Numbered from the stretch's first letter, positions 1 through 12,111 are shown. The stretch is DNA of 64,000 nt from Sessilibacter corallicola (GCF_021290925.1 NZ_JAJSLX010000002.1:275001-339000); one strand, 5' to 3'. Translations and numbers: made by a program. Notes: generated from the letters alone by a model not told the origin.

Positions 1-2603
<2,603 letters not shown>

Positions 2604-2881
2604 ATAACTGAAGACATTGGTTGAGCGACAAGACTTGATGTAACCAAAACTTACATTAAGCAAACGATACATCGACAGAGTGAACAGACTCAGATCGAAC
2701 GATCGATTCAAACAAAGCAGTAACACTATTACTTGAGAAGTAAGCTAATTACTTCTAAACTTCCGCCACCCTATTGCGTGATTGTGTTGACACTTGAGCG
2801 TCGTTACTAATGCCTGAAAAGGAAAGAGGTAACTGGACATAAAAGCTTAAGAAAACAGAAAAGCACAAACACCTACAGAAT
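2604..2881 (+). other. 23S-5S internal transcribed spacer
   Basis: About 278 nt separate the 23S and 5S rRNAs, longer than the roughly 90 nt known from E. coli. No tRNA cloverleaf is visible. A small perfect hairpin (8 bp, AGAAGTAA/TTACTTCT, 2736-2756) lies within it and could be a processing structure, but that is inference. Confidence 0.7.
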
Positions 2882-2999
2882 TGCTTGACGACCATAGAGT
2901 ATTGGAACCACCTGAATCCATCCCGAACTCAGTAGTGAAACGATACATCGCCGATGGTAGTGTGGGGATTCCCCATGTGAGAGTAGGTCATCGTCAAGC
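2882..2999 (+). rRNA. rrf: 5S ribosomal RNA
   Basis: A sequence of about 118 nt begins TGCTTGACGACCATAGAG and ends GTCATCGTCAAGC. Its ends are complementary (helix I), and the conserved core CCCGAACTCAGTAGTGAAACG is present in the middle. It sits where 5S is expected in a 23S-5S operon and is directly followed by a terminator. An ORF reading through it is not a gene. Confidence 0.97.
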
Positions 3000-3010
3000 T
3001 CTTAAATCTA

Positions 3011-3043
3011 AAAGGGCCATCCTAAGCGGATGGCCCTTTTTTT
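3011..3043 (+). terminator. rRNA operon terminator
   Basis: A GC-rich stem (AAAGGGCCATCC / GGATGGCCCTTT) with a 5-nt loop is followed by a run of T. It starts about 12 nt after 5S and is a textbook intrinsic terminator. Confidence 0.93.
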
Positions 3044-3528
3044 ATGGTTCATGTTTATGGTTCAGGGGTTATGCAGTGATGGGTTACTCATTGCCTGATT
3101 CTGATTCTTCTCTTTCTTCTGTCCCAACTTCTATCCCGGCACGCTAACCTTCTTGCTAGTGGATGCTTAGTTCCGAAAACCTTAGCTCTAACAAAATATG
3201 GTTGAGGCAGAGCTCATCATTCACTTCATTTTTTCAGTTCTTGACTAGGTTTTTCTAAGTTTATCTTACAGATCTGATCCATCTATCTTTTGCTTTTATA
3301 CTTGACTCTAAATGTAAATTGGCTGTTGGTGTTGTAATAGGGTTATAGACTTAGGCGTTACTTAATGTTCTATACAGGGCTGAGAGGGGTTTAAAAAGCC
3401 CGGCATATAGCCGGGTAAGGTATGGCGAGTGCTAGTTGGAGAGGGAGTAGGCTGACTCTATTTTGAGCCAACCGAAAATAGGTTAATGGGTAGTTAGTTA
3501 ATTAAAAGGTCAGTGGTATTCTCCAAAC
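3044..3528. other. Intergenic region between rRNA operon and OmpA-like gene
   Basis: This stretch has no credible coding sequence. It separates the plus-strand rRNA operon from the convergent OmpA-like gene. The only clear structure is the minus-strand terminator at 3391-3416. Confidence 0.6.
3391..3416 (-). terminator. Terminator downstream of OmpA-like gene
   Basis: Read on the minus strand, ACCCGGC / GCCGGGCT forms a stem closed by a short loop and followed by TTTTTAAA. It lies about 110 nt beyond the stop of the OmpA-like gene and faces the rRNA operon, so it would stop transcription from the right. Confidence 0.75.
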
Positions 3529-4224
3529 TTAAAAGCGCGAAACAAAACTGTTGCCGTCAGTCAAAAAGTCTATATCGACTCGGCGCTCTAGCGCATAAGC
3601 TTCCCGATCACCCTTAGGGGCTTGCGAGTAGTTCTCGCCTTCACCACGGGTGTCGATTCGATACTCCTCTACACCCATTTCGATTAATTTGTCTTTCACT
3701 GCTTTTGCTCGGTATTGAGATAGGACATTGTTGTAATCGTCGTTACCTCTAGGGTCTGTATGGCCTGTTAGCTCAATTGAGATATCTGGGTTATTCAGTA
3801 AAACTTCTGCAATTGAATCTACTACTGAAGAGGCATCAGTGTTGAGTTGATCTGAATTGGTCGAAAAGAAAACTCGCATCGGTAGGCTTTCGAGCTGAAG
3901 TTTATAGGGTTCAGATTGGTTGGTTTGTTCTACCAATAATGCTTGATTCACAACAAGTTCCTCTTCTAGCGCCGTGATTTTCTCCTCGGCAAGTGTTAAT
4001 GATGTTGTAGCCTCATCAGCTTGTTTAATTTCTTCTCCCAAATAACCGCCCGCTAGAGCACCGACTACAAAGCCTACTGGACCGCCGATAATAGTGCCGA
4101 CGATGGTGGTGGTAGCGAATGTTGCGCCTTGTTTTGCTTCCGTCACGGTAGTAGCAGCCAAGCTTTGGTTTGAGTGTGCAATCAATGCGAGTGATAAGGT
4201 GGTTATAGCTGCGAACTTTTTCAT
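3529..4224 (-). CDS. Glycine-zipper OmpA-family protein, PdsO-like
   Basis: Periplasmic or outer-membrane protein of 231 residues. The N-terminus is a signal peptide (MKKFAAITTLSLALIAHSNQSLA). A glycine-rich zipper follows at about 39-60 (GTIIGGPVGFVVGALAGGYLG), then a Glu-rich coiled-coil stretch at about 68-100. An OmpA/MotB-type peptidoglycan-binding domain occupies about 110-225, with the signature ELTGHTDPRGNDDYN and LSQYRAKAV supplying the Asp and Arg that bind diaminopimelate in this family. The order (signal, glycine zipper, coil, OmpA) resembles PdsO, the OmpA-like partner of the proteobacterial dedicated sortase system, but no sortase is visible here. A general cell-wall anchoring role is safer. 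It is transcribed alone, convergent with the rRNA operon. Confidence 0.85.
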   Translation of the reverse strand: MKKFAAITTLSLALIAHSNQSLAATTVTEAKQGATFATTTIVGTIIGGPVGFVVGALAGGYLGEEIKQADEATTSLTLAEEKITALEEELVVNQALLVEQTNQSEPYKLQLESLPMRVFFSTNSDQLNTDASSVVDSIAEVLLNNPDISIELTGHTDPRGNDDYNNVLSQYRAKAVKDKLIEMGVEEYRIDTRGEGENYSQAPKGDREAYALERRVDIDFLTDGNSFVSRF

Positions 4225-4406
4225 AGTCTTTTCCCTGAGTTTTGAATTTGTTGGTGTTTATTGCTTCGATGAGGTTATTAAACACAGGGAAGTAGGCGCT
4301 GACGTGGGAGAGTTCTGGCAATACTGAGAGGAAATATGGCGAATTATGGCAGTTAATTAATTTTTACGGAGTGAGGGCGTTTGGCTGGATAATGAAAGTG
4401 TAAAAA

Positions 4407-4436
4407 CAAAAAAGGCCGCTTAATGCGACCTTTTTA
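4407..4436 (-). terminator. rpsT terminator
   Basis: On the minus strand the stem AAAAGGTCGC / GCGGCCTTTT (one G-U pair) is followed by T residues, about 20 nt after the rpsT stop codon. This is a typical intrinsic terminator for a single ribosomal-protein gene. Confidence 0.88.
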
Positions 4437-4455
4437 GTGTTTGAAGCAAGTAAGC

Positions 4456-4725
4456 TTAAGCAGCGCTTAGAGCTTTAACTTGTGCATTCAAACGGCTCTT
4501 GTGACGAGCGGCTTTATTCTTATGAATAATGCCTTTGTCTGCAATTCGATCAATAACAGGTACCGCAGCCGCGTACGCTGCTTTAGCTGCTTCTTGGTCA
4601 CCGGCTGCAATGGCTGCATTAACTTTTTTAATATAAGTACGCACCATTGAGCGCAGGCTGGCGTTGTGCTGACGCGCTTTATCGTTTTGGCGAGCACGTT
4701 TTTTTGCTTGAGGTGAATTTGCCAC
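4456..4725 (-). CDS. rpsT: 30S ribosomal protein S20
   Basis: Small basic protein of 89 residues, the normal size for S20, which binds 16S rRNA early in small-subunit assembly. The recognisable S20 features are [18 protein letters not shown] at the start, the central [18 protein letters not shown], and the [20 protein letters not shown] helix near the C-terminus. A GGAGCAAC ribosome-binding site precedes the start on the minus strand. The gene has its own terminator and sits opposite murJ-ribF-ileS, as in Pseudomonas. Another frame across the same DNA also lacks stops but is not coding. Confidence 0.98.
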   Translation of the reverse strand: MANSPQAKKRARQNDKARQHNASLRSMVRTYIKKVNAAIAAGDQEAAKAAYAAAVPVIDRIADKGIIHKNKAARHKSRLNAQVKALSAA

Positions 4726-4880
4726 CGTGTTGCTCCTGTGAATGGGCTGTTAAAACTAAGGACGCAGCATTATGCGTTTTTTTTGGGCTGTGTCAATTCC
4801 TAATGATAAGTTTTTCTCACCATTCTCGAAATACTCGTGAATTCGGGCCTTGAGGAAGGGAGTATTGGGTGAGATGAGCA

Positions 4881-4902
4881 CGGGATTACTCCAGTAATCC
4901 CG
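4881..4902 (-). other. Perfect hairpin after the 135-residue gene
   Basis: The inverted repeat CGGGATTACT-CC-AGTAATCCCG lies about 21 nt past the stop of the small unknown gene. It can fold into a very stable stem but has no T-run on either side. It may act as an mRNA 3'-end stabiliser or a weak terminator. Confidence 0.6.
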
Positions 4903-4923
4903 GTAGAGTGGCTCGGAGTGAAT

Positions 4924-5331
4924 CTAGAAGCTGGATCGAGAGCGATTCTGCCCTAAGTTCACTGAAAGCCTCTTTGGCTCTTTAGCGAGTGCTTGTGCTA
5001 GCTTTTTGTCTAGACCTTGAGGATAGGTGCTCGGTATTACCGCGTAGTTCAACTGAATGCCTTTGTCGGGAGCGGTTTGGTATGTTCCTCTAGATGCTGT
5101 TTTTTCGCATTCTATTCGGCTTCTACAGCCGATTTCCTCAATAGCTAGAGCTAATCTTCGAGCGTAGGTTTTATCGAGTCCGTGTTTGATTGTATTAGCT
5201 TGTCCAGAGAACAAGCTTCGTAATTGCTTTCCACACTTGATACCGAAGCGGTCAGCAAAGGCAATCATTGCGGCTTCTTTACTCTTTCCAGGGCAGGTTT
5301 CGCCCCAAAATACAACTTTATAAGTATTCAT
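4924..5331 (-). CDS. Conserved small protein of unknown function
   Basis: 135 residues with no signal peptide or membrane segment. Residues about 1-75 form a compact domain with the pattern YKVVFWGE..PGKSKE.....FADRFGI....LRSLFSG....IKHGLDK..A......EE.GC. This resembles a short alpha/beta domain at the N-terminus of many small proteobacterial proteins, where LFSG and KGLD-like motifs recur; I recall the pattern but cannot name a function. Residues 76-135 are polar, basic at the end (NRSRSSF), and probably flexible. It stands alone between rpsT and a long AT-rich gap. Coding confidence is good because the motif pattern is family-like. Confidence 0.75.
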   Translation of the reverse strand: MNTYKVVFWGETCPGKSKEAAMIAFADRFGIKCGKQLRSLFSGQANTIKHGLDKTYARRLALAIEEIGCRSRIECEKTASRGTYQTAPDKGIQLNYAVIPSTYPQGLDKKLAQALAKEPKRLSVNLGQNRSRSSF

Positions 5332-6119
5332 AGCATCGTGTGTTTAAAATAATGGAAAAACAGTAACGTTTTCCTGTGGTTTAAATGGCTAATTTAAAAA
5401 TAATAAAACCAGAGGTAACGATTATTCAAAAATATAGAGTGTTATTGGCTTATCTAACTTAATTTCTTTGGGTTTTTAAAACTAATGTGTAGTTAAACTT
5501 TGACTTATCTCATACGATTATTATAAGACTAGAATTGTTCAATGTAAAAGTGTGATTTAGTCCACAGTAAATTTAAAAATACATCAAAGATGTCAGTTTT
5601 TTGACGAAGTTATTTTTACCAATGATATTTATAAGAATGTCGTGCCAATTTAAATGGAATAAACCAACCTAGGTAATCCTAATATTAGTTTCTCTTTTTA
5701 TTTGAATTTTTAGAAATTAGAAAACGTATTTTTATTTTGAATAATAGATAAAAACTAAATGTTAGGAGTTGATACTATAAGCGAGTGTTTGTGCAAGATT
5801 GGGATTTCAGAAAATTAATTATTATTAAATTTTAATTAAGTATTTTCTGAATTTTCTTACACGTAAAAATGAGAGAGGAATTGTGGGTTTAAAATACGAC
5901 ATGGAATTGGTTGCGCTAAAAAATATGGAATCCTTTCCAAAATGATTTCCCTAAATTGTTTTTAAACTTTGATTTTAATCCGTGTAATCAAATTCTCGCG
6001 CTAAATCTCTCAGTAAATCCTTTACTGTTTCCGTGAGTTTAATAATGTGTCCTTGGTATCAATCGCTAGGGGTAACGAAATAAAATTATTTTGTAGAAAA
6101 TGAATCAAACTTAAAAAGT
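5332..6119. other. AT-rich intergenic region
   Basis: A 788-nt, markedly AT-rich stretch without a convincing long gene. The only weak coding hint is a 20-codon GTG-start frame at 5883-5945 with an AGAGAGGAATT ribosome-binding-like sequence just before it. It probably holds promoters for the leftward gene at 4924-5331. Confidence 0.5.
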
Positions 6120-6431
6120 TTAAGAAACTTCACTGAGTTGAGTTAGATTGTCTGCATTAGAGTGGGAGTCGGAGGGCTCATTAGGTTGAGTGAGTTCTTC
6201 GAGTAGAACGTCTGGTTTGCCTTTACACGCTTTGGCAAGTGCATCTCGACGTTTTGCCAATACGAGGCCAATTTTTTCGGCGGATTCCTCATCAAGACCA
6301 TCAACTTGGTTTTCAATTAAGCTGGTGATGTTAGCTGCCAGCTCAAGCATGCTGTCGTGTTCTTCTGCGTCTTTTTTGTTGTCAAACATAGCGCCATCTC
6401 GATCACATTTCCAAACGGTTACAACTGCCAT
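6120..6431 (-). CDS. yebG: YebG-family SOS-inducible protein
   Basis: 103 residues matching the YebG family, small DNA-damage-inducible proteins of unclear biochemical role. The N-terminus MAVVTVWKCDRDGAMFDNKKDAEEHD corresponds to the beta-strand and SKKEAD-like segment of E. coli YebG. It is followed by a helix with MLELAANI and a second helix containing the AEKIGLVLAKRRDAL stretch. The C-terminal 30 residues are polar and variable, as in the family. A perfect LexA box lies 21-36 nt upstream of the start codon, which strongly supports SOS control. It is divergent from murJ and appears monocistronic. Confidence 0.9.
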   Translation of the reverse strand: MAVVTVWKCDRDGAMFDNKKDAEEHDSMLELAANITSLIENQVDGLDEESAEKIGLVLAKRRDALAKACKGKPDVLLEELTQPNEPSDSHSNADNLTQLSEVS

Positions 6432-6449
6432 CAGTGTCTCCTTGTTAAA

Positions 6450-6469
6450 TACTGTATGTGTGTACAGTA
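6450..6469 (-). promoter_or_regulatory. LexA (SOS) operator of yebG
   Basis: TACTGTATGTGTGTACAGTA contains CTGT-N8-ACAG at 6452-6467, the exact gammaproteobacterial LexA core, with symmetric flanks. It sits immediately upstream of yebG on the minus strand. Being palindromic it could also affect the divergent murJ side, but murJ starts 127 nt away. Confidence 0.92.
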
Positions 6470-6595
6470 TTTTAACTTGCGTTCTGGGTCAAGTACTTTT
6501 TCGTCACTCAGTACATTAAACAGAGGTATTCACTGATGTAGCATTCGCTATTTGTAACTATGGTGAGTTAAACTGCGGCGTTTTAATCGGGGGAA

Positions 6596-8188
6596 ATGAA
6601 CTTGACAGATAATCAAAAAGGTTCGCAGAAAAAGAGCCTGTTTCGTTCAAGTTCAATCGTCAGCGCTATGACGATGAGTTCCCGTGTTCTTGGTCTAGTA
6701 AGGGATATTTGTTTTGCTCGCTTTATCGGTGCACAAGCTGGCGCCGATGCGTTTTATGTTGCTTTTAAGGTTCCGAATTTTTTTCGGCGACTGTTCGCTG
6801 AGGGTGCCTTCGCTCAAGCTTTCGTTCCTGTCCTCAGTGAATACCGCAATAATGGCAGTCACAAAGCAGTTCGACTTCTTATTGATAACATCTGCGGAGT
6901 ACTCGGATCCGTTCTGCTCGTTTTTACAGTGCTAGCAATCGTTGGCTCTCCTGTTGTAGCGACGCTATTTGCTCCAGGGTTTACTGCTGATAAAGAAAAA
7001 TTCACTCTCGCCTCTGAGCTGCTTAAGCTTACTTTCCCATATTTGTTTTTAATCTCGATGACAGGATTTGCTGGAGCGATACTTAACAGCTATGACCGAT
7101 TCGCTATTCCGGCATTAACGCCAATTTGGCTAAATGTTTGTTTGATAGTTTCGGCGGTTTTTGTAGCCCCTTATTTCGACCAACCGGTTTACGCATTAGC
7201 TTGGGGAGTGCTGGTTGCAGGAATTGTTCAGTTATTATTTCAGTTGCCGTTTTTAGCAAGATTGCAGCTCATGCCAAGACCGAAGCTGAATTGGCGCCAT
7301 GAGGGGGTAACTAAGGTATTGATGCTGATGGCTCCAGCGATCTTTGGCGTTTCGGTCAGTCAGCTTAACTTGTTGCTCGATACCGTTTTGGCGTCACTGC
7401 TTCCCACAGGAAGTGTGTCTTGGTTGTATTATTCCGATCGACTGTCCGAGCTTCCTCTTGGTGTATTTGGTGTTGCCATTGCTACGGTGATTCTTCCTAG
7501 CTTGTCGAGATTACACGCTGGAGAGAATCCAAAAACCTTCAGTATTACCCTAGATTGGGCCATTAAGATGGTGACCCTAATTGCGCTTCCTGCCGCTATC
7601 GCACTGTTTATACTGGCCAACCCAATATTAACGACCTTGTTTCACTACGGTAAAACGACAGCCTTTGATATTGAGATGTCTTCGCTCAGCTTACGCGCAT
7701 ACTCTCTTGGATTACTGGCATTCATGCTGATTAAAGTGTTGGCTCCTGGCTATTACGCGCGCCAAGATATGAAAACACCAGTGAAGATCGGTATTAAAGC
7801 AATGGCGGCGAACATGATTTTCAATATTTTGCTGGTTGTGCCGTTGTATTACCTGTTCAACATTGGTCATGTCGGTTTGGCGTTAGCGACGTCTCTGTCC
7901 GCATTTTTGAACGCAGGATGGCTCTACTGGGGGCTCGTTAAGGGTGAAGTTTACCAACCTCAGCCGGGTTGGCGGCTTATGTTTTTTAGAATGCTAAGCG
8001 CTAATACTTTAATGGCCATTGTATTGGTAGTTGGACTGTTTTTATTACCTAGTTGGGTTGAGCAAACAGTATTGGCGCGCATTGTATGGCTTTTAATCCT
8101 TTGCTTGGCCGGCGCTGGCACCTACTTGCTGGCATTGTTTGTTACTGGTTTGAGGCTGCAACACTTGCGTTTATCGCATAAAGCATGA
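6596..8188 (+). CDS. murJ: Lipid II flippase MurJ
   Basis: 530-residue polytopic membrane protein (about 14 hydrophobic segments) of the MurJ/MviN family in the MOP exporter superfamily. It moves lipid II across the inner membrane for peptidoglycan synthesis. The N-terminal motif SSRVLGLVRDICFARFIGA (28-46) and the following KVPNFFRRLFAEGAFAQAFVPV are diagnostic, and SDRLSELPLGVFGVAIATVILPSLSR (about 280-305) is the conserved central stretch. The ATG is preceded by GGGGGAA. It is the first gene of the plus-strand housekeeping run, and rpsT-murJ-ribF-ileS is a conserved order in Pseudomonas relatives. Confidence 0.97.
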   Translation: MNLTDNQKGSQKKSLFRSSSIVSAMTMSSRVLGLVRDICFARFIGAQAGADAFYVAFKVPNFFRRLFAEGAFAQAFVPVLSEYRNNGSHKAVRLLIDNICGVLGSVLLVFTVLAIVGSPVVATLFAPGFTADKEKFTLASELLKLTFPYLFLISMTGFAGAILNSYDRFAIPALTPIWLNVCLIVSAVFVAPYFDQPVYALAWGVLVAGIVQLLFQLPFLARLQLMPRPKLNWRHEGVTKVLMLMAPAIFGVSVSQLNLLLDTVLASLLPTGSVSWLYYSDRLSELPLGVFGVAIATVILPSLSRLHAGENPKTFSITLDWAIKMVTLIALPAAIALFILANPILTTLFHYGKTTAFDIEMSSLSLRAYSLGLLAFMLIKVLAPGYYARQDMKTPVKIGIKAMAANMIFNILLVVPLYYLFNIGHVGLALATSLSAFLNAGWLYWGLVKGEVYQPQPGWRLMFFRMLSANTLMAIVLVVGLFLLPSWVEQTVLARIVWLLILCLAGAGTYLLALFVTGLRLQHLRLSHKA

Positions 8189-8253
8189 GTAAAAACACAC
8201 AAGTTGAAAGTCATCGGTTATAATCGTCGCCTTTTTAACTCCGTCAGCGGATC

Positions 8254-9219
8254 ATGATTGTGGTGGATAAGAAGGGAAAGTCAAAATCTGAGCTCATTCG
8301 CGGATTACATAATATTCGCGACCGGCATCGTGGTAATGTCGTGACTCTGGGGTCGTTTGACGGCGTTCATCTCGGACATCAGCACGTTATAAATCACTTG
8401 ATCGATAAGTCAAATGAGTACGGTGTTCCATCGGTGGTGGTGATTTTTGAACCACAACCTCTGGAATTTCTAGCTCCTGAACGCGCGCCAGCGCGCTTAA
8501 TGCGCTTTCGGGAAAAGGTGAATGCACTTTTTGACGCGGGAGTTGATCGTGTATTTTGTTTGCACTTTGATCAGTATTTAAGTGCTTTAAGCGCTGAAGA
8601 TTTTTGTCGTAAAGTACTGATCGATGGACTTGGAACGAAGTACCTCGTGGTGGGTGACGATTTCCGATTCGGTCATGACCGCAAAGGCGATTTTGAATTT
8701 TTATGCTGCCAGGGCGAGCTGTTTGATTTCGGGGTTTCTGATACCAAAACACATCAGCATTCCGGTGAAAGGGTAAGCAGTACTCGAATTCGAGGCTGCT
8801 TAGCCAAAGGTGATGTCGAAGAAGCAGGGAAATTGCTAGGTCGACCTTATTCTATGTCTGGACGTGTTGTCTATGGCAACCAAATTGGCCGTAAACTGGG
8901 TGTTCCAACAGCAAACGTTGGGCTGAGGCGGCATCGCACTCCGTTAAGTGGTGTGTTTGCTGTAAAGGTCAAACTGCCAAACTCTGCGGAGTGTTTTGGT
9001 GTAGCGAATGTAGGTGTTAGGCCGTCAGTGGATGGAATTGCCAAACCTATTTTGGAAGTGCACCTATTTGATTTCAGCGGCAACCTATATGGAAGTAGGA
9101 TCGATGTTGAGTTTTGCCAAAAGATTCGAGATGAAAAAAAATTCGAGTCGTTGGATATCCTCAAGGAAAACATCGAATCCGATATCGCTTGCGCAAAACG
9201 AATTTTTAATCTGAGTTAA
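8254..9219 (+). CDS. ribF: Bifunctional riboflavin kinase / FAD synthetase
   Basis: 321 residues, normal for RibF, which phosphorylates riboflavin to FMN and then adenylylates it to FAD. The N-terminal FMN adenylyltransferase half carries the nucleotide-binding motif TLGSFDGVHLGHQ (31-43), VVGDDFRFGHDRKGD and the SSTRIR motif. The C-terminal riboflavin-kinase half begins near GRVVYGNQIGRKLGVPTANV (about 203-222), with the kinase PTAN motif. It follows murJ by 65 nt. FAD supply next to ileS and lspA is a common neighbourhood and does not imply a joint pathway. Confidence 0.97.
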   Translation: MIVVDKKGKSKSELIRGLHNIRDRHRGNVVTLGSFDGVHLGHQHVINHLIDKSNEYGVPSVVVIFEPQPLEFLAPERAPARLMRFREKVNALFDAGVDRVFCLHFDQYLSALSAEDFCRKVLIDGLGTKYLVVGDDFRFGHDRKGDFEFLCCQGELFDFGVSDTKTHQHSGERVSSTRIRGCLAKGDVEEAGKLLGRPYSMSGRVVYGNQIGRKLGVPTANVGLRRHRTPLSGVFAVKVKLPNSAECFGVANVGVRPSVDGIAKPILEVHLFDFSGNLYGSRIDVEFCQKIRDEKKFESLDILKENIESDIACAKRIFNLS

Positions 9220-9312
9220 ACGAGTTTAAGCCTGCGGATTTTTTAGATCCGAATTAACTTTAATTTGAAACTTTAATAGAGCATTTTTGTTCGATAATTA
9301 AGCAGTATTGTT

Positions 9313-12111
9313 ATGACTGACTACAAGAAGACACTTAATTTGCCTCAAACCAGCTTTGCTATGAAAGCTAACTTGGCTCAGCGTGAGCCAGGGTTCGTTA
9401 AACAATGGCAGGAAAATGACGTTTATTCTGCTATTCGTAAAGCACGCGCTGGTCGAGAAAAGTTTATTCTTCACGATGGACCTCCCTACGCAAATGGTGA
9501 CATTCACCTAGGCCATGCAGTTAATAAAATACTGAAAGATATTATTGTAAAGTCAAAAACACTCTCTGGATTTGATGCTCCTTATGTTCCCGGGTGGGAC
9601 TGTCACGGTTTGCCTATTGAACACCGTGTTGAGAAAAAAATCGGCAAGGCTGGTGTTAAGGTAGATTTCAAAACCTTCCGTCAAAAATGTCGTGATTACG
9701 CAGCAAAGCAAGTTGAAGGACAGAAGAAAGATTTTATTCGTTTGGGTGTTCTGGGTGAGTGGGATAATCCTTACTTAACCATGGATAAACAATACGAAGC
9801 TGACATCATTCGTGCGCTTGGCAAAATCATCGAAAACGGCCATTTACAAAAGGGTTATAAGCCCGTTTATTGGTCGGTAGTTGGTGGCTCAGCGTTAGCG
9901 GAAGCTGAGGTTGAATATCAAGATAAAACGTCTTTTTCAATTGACGTTAAATTCCAGGCTGTGGATCAAGCCGCTGTCAAAGCGAAATTTGGTGCTGATT
10001 CCGTTGCCGGCAATGTGTTTGTTGTTATCTGGACCACAACTCCGTGGACTTTACCTGCAAACCAAGCTGTAAGTTTGAATGAAGAACTTGATTACGTTCT
10101 TGTTTCTGCTGGCAATGAACTGTACGTATTGGCCGAAGCGCTCGCAGAATCTGTCATGCAGCGATCTGAAATTGAAGAGTACGAAATTGTCGGTCGTTGC
10201 AAAGGTTCCGAACTGGAGCTTCAAAAACTTCAACATCCATTCTATGACGACCGCCAGGTGCCATTAATTTTGGGTGATCACGTCACCACTGACGCTGGTA
10301 CCGGTTGTGTGCATACCGCGCCTGATCACGGCGGTGAGGATTTCGCGGTCTCTCAAAAATACAACATCGCGACATTGAATTATTTAGATGATTCCGGAAT
10401 TTACCGTGAAAACGTTCCGTTATTTGCGGGTGAGCATGTTTACAAAGTTGATGAAAAAGTCATTGCAGTTTTAAAGGAGCGCGAAGCGCTTCTGTGCGAA
10501 GGAAAAATTGTTCATAGCTTCCCGCATTGCTGGAGAACAAAGACACCATTAATTTTCCGCGCCACGCCTCAATGGTTTATCAGCCTCACTAAGAGCAATT
10601 TGCAATCTAGAGTTTTGGATTCGGTTGACAAGGTTGATTGGATTCCTGGCTGGGGTAAAGCTCGTATTGAATCCATGCTAGCAAACAGTCCTGATTGGTG
10701 TATCTCTCGTCAGCGCACCTGGGGTGCTCCTATTGCATTGTTTGTGCACAAGCAAACAGAAGAGCTTCACCCTCGTACGCCGGAACTGATTGAAGAGGTT
10801 GCTAAGCTTGTTGAAAAAGAAGGTATGGATGCTTGGTTTGATTTAGAGCCCGAATCTCTGTTGGGTGAAGAAGCTAATGACTACCAAAAAGTTACCGATA
10901 CGTTGGATGTTTGGTTCGACTCGGGTGTGTCTCATCATGCGGTTGTAAATCGCAGAGAAAACTTAAGTTTTCCTGCTGACCTCTATCTTGAAGGTTCAGA
11001 TCAGCATCGGGGTTGGTTCCAATCTTCATTAAAAACGAGTTTGGCAATTAATGAGCAGCCGCCTTATAAAGCGGTTTTGACGCATGGATTCCTGGTCGAT
11101 TCCAACGGTCACAAGTTATCCAAATCGGGTGATAACGCCATTCCACCACAAAAAGTTTTACAGGAGCTGGGTGCAGACATTTTGCGCTTATGGGTAAGTG
11201 CTACCGACTTTAGCGGTGAAATGAGCGCTTCTCAAGAGATCCTAAAACGTACCGCAGATTCGTATCGAAGAATTCGAAATACGGCGCGCTTCTTGTTAAG
11301 TAATATTCCTGATTTTGATCCGTCGAAAGATTTATTGCCTCCTGAGGAGCTTTTGTCTTTGGACGCTTGGGCAATTGCGAGAACCGCAGAGCTGCAAGAA
11401 GCCTTGAAAAAAGATTACGACAGTTATCAACTGCATTTGCTGTATCACAAGTTGCATAATTTCTGCAGTGTTGAGTTGGGTGGTTTTTATCTCGATATTA
11501 TTAAAGATCGCCTTTACACCACCTCTGCAGACAGCAAAGCCAGACGATCCGCGCAAACTGCGGTTTATTGGATTATTGAAGCGTTGGTTCGCTGGATTGC
11601 ACCTATCTTGAGTTTTACTGCAGAAGAAATTTGGGCGGCACTGCCAAAGTCCGATCGAGAAGAAACCGTCTTCACGGCTGAATGGTTGGCGTTACCTGAA
11701 GTTTCAGCTGATTTGGAATACTGGAAACTCATCTCCAAAATTAAATCTTCCGTAAACAAAGTTATTGAAGATCAAAGAGCTGCTGGTGCGATTGGTGGTG
11801 GTTTGTCTGCCAATGTAGTTCTTTATGCAGATAATGAATTCTACGATGCAGCTGAAAAATTAGGCGATGAATTGCGCTTTGTTTTGATTACCTCTGGTGC
11901 CCGAGTTGAAAAATTGGACCAAGCGACCGATGACGCTTGCGAGACTGATCTAAATGAACTCAAAGTGGCTGTTGCGAAAGCATCCGGCAGTAAATGTGTT
12001 CGTTGTTACCACGTTCTTGACAGTGTTGGTAGTGTCGATGCTCACCCTGAAATTTGTCCTCGATGTGTGACCAATATTGAGCAAGGCGGTGAGGTACGAG
12101 AATTTGCCTAA
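9313..12111 (+). CDS. ileS: Isoleucyl-tRNA synthetase
   Basis: 932-residue class I aminoacyl-tRNA synthetase charging tRNA-Ile. The HIGH signature is HLGH at 65-68 within [17 protein letters not shown]. The editing (CP1) domain lies at about 180-400 and includes [12 protein letters not shown]. The KMSKS loop reads KLSKS (601-605), a Met-to-Leu change. The C-terminal zinc finger is C895-x2-C898 and C915-x2-C918, placing it with the bacterial type carrying the zinc tail. Length and domain order match the E. coli enzyme (938 residues). It lies 93 nt after ribF and 50 nt before lspA, which is the usual linkage. Confidence 0.98.
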   Translation: MTDYKKTLNLPQTSFAMKANLAQREPGFVKQWQENDVYSAIRKARAGREKFILHDGPPYANGDIHLGHAVNKILKDIIVKSKTLSGFDAPYVPGWDCHGLPIEHRVEKKIGKAGVKVDFKTFRQKCRDYAAKQVEGQKKDFIRLGVLGEWDNPYLTMDKQYEADIIRALGKIIENGHLQKGYKPVYWSVVGGSALAEAEVEYQDKTSFSIDVKFQAVDQAAVKAKFGADSVAGNVFVVIWTTTPWTLPANQAVSLNEELDYVLVSAGNELYVLAEALAESVMQRSEIEEYEIVGRCKGSELELQKLQHPFYDDRQVPLILGDHVTTDAGTGCVHTAPDHGGEDFAVSQKYNIATLNYLDDSGIYRENVPLFAGEHVYKVDEKVIAVLKEREALLCEGKIVHSFPHCWRTKTPLIFRATPQWFISLTKSNLQSRVLDSVDKVDWIPGWGKARIESMLANSPDWCISRQRTWGAPIALFVHKQTEELHPRTPELIEEVAKLVEKEGMDAWFDLEPESLLGEEANDYQKVTDTLDVWFDSGVSHHAVVNRRENLSFPADLYLEGSDQHRGWFQSSLKTSLAINEQPPYKAVLTHGFLVDSNGHKLSKSGDNAIPPQKVLQELGADILRLWVSATDFSGEMSASQEILKRTADSYRRIRNTARFLLSNIPDFDPSKDLLPPEELLSLDAWAIARTAELQEALKKDYDSYQLHLLYHKLHNFCSVELGGFYLDIIKDRLYTTSADSKARRSAQTAVYWIIEALVRWIAPILSFTAEEIWAALPKSDREETVFTAEWLALPEVSADLEYWKLISKIKSSVNKVIEDQRAAGAIGGGLSANVVLYADNEFYDAAEKLGDELRFVLITSGARVEKLDQATDDACETDLNELKVAVAKASGSKCVRCYHVLDSVGSVDAHPEICPRCVTNIEQGGEVREFA

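Noticed and set aside
2881-3147. ORF of 88 codons across the 5S gene and terminator
   Set aside because: It reads through 5S rRNA and its terminator; no protein-like features.
8387-8752. 121-codon minus-strand ORF inside ribF
   Set aside because: Shadow of ribF.
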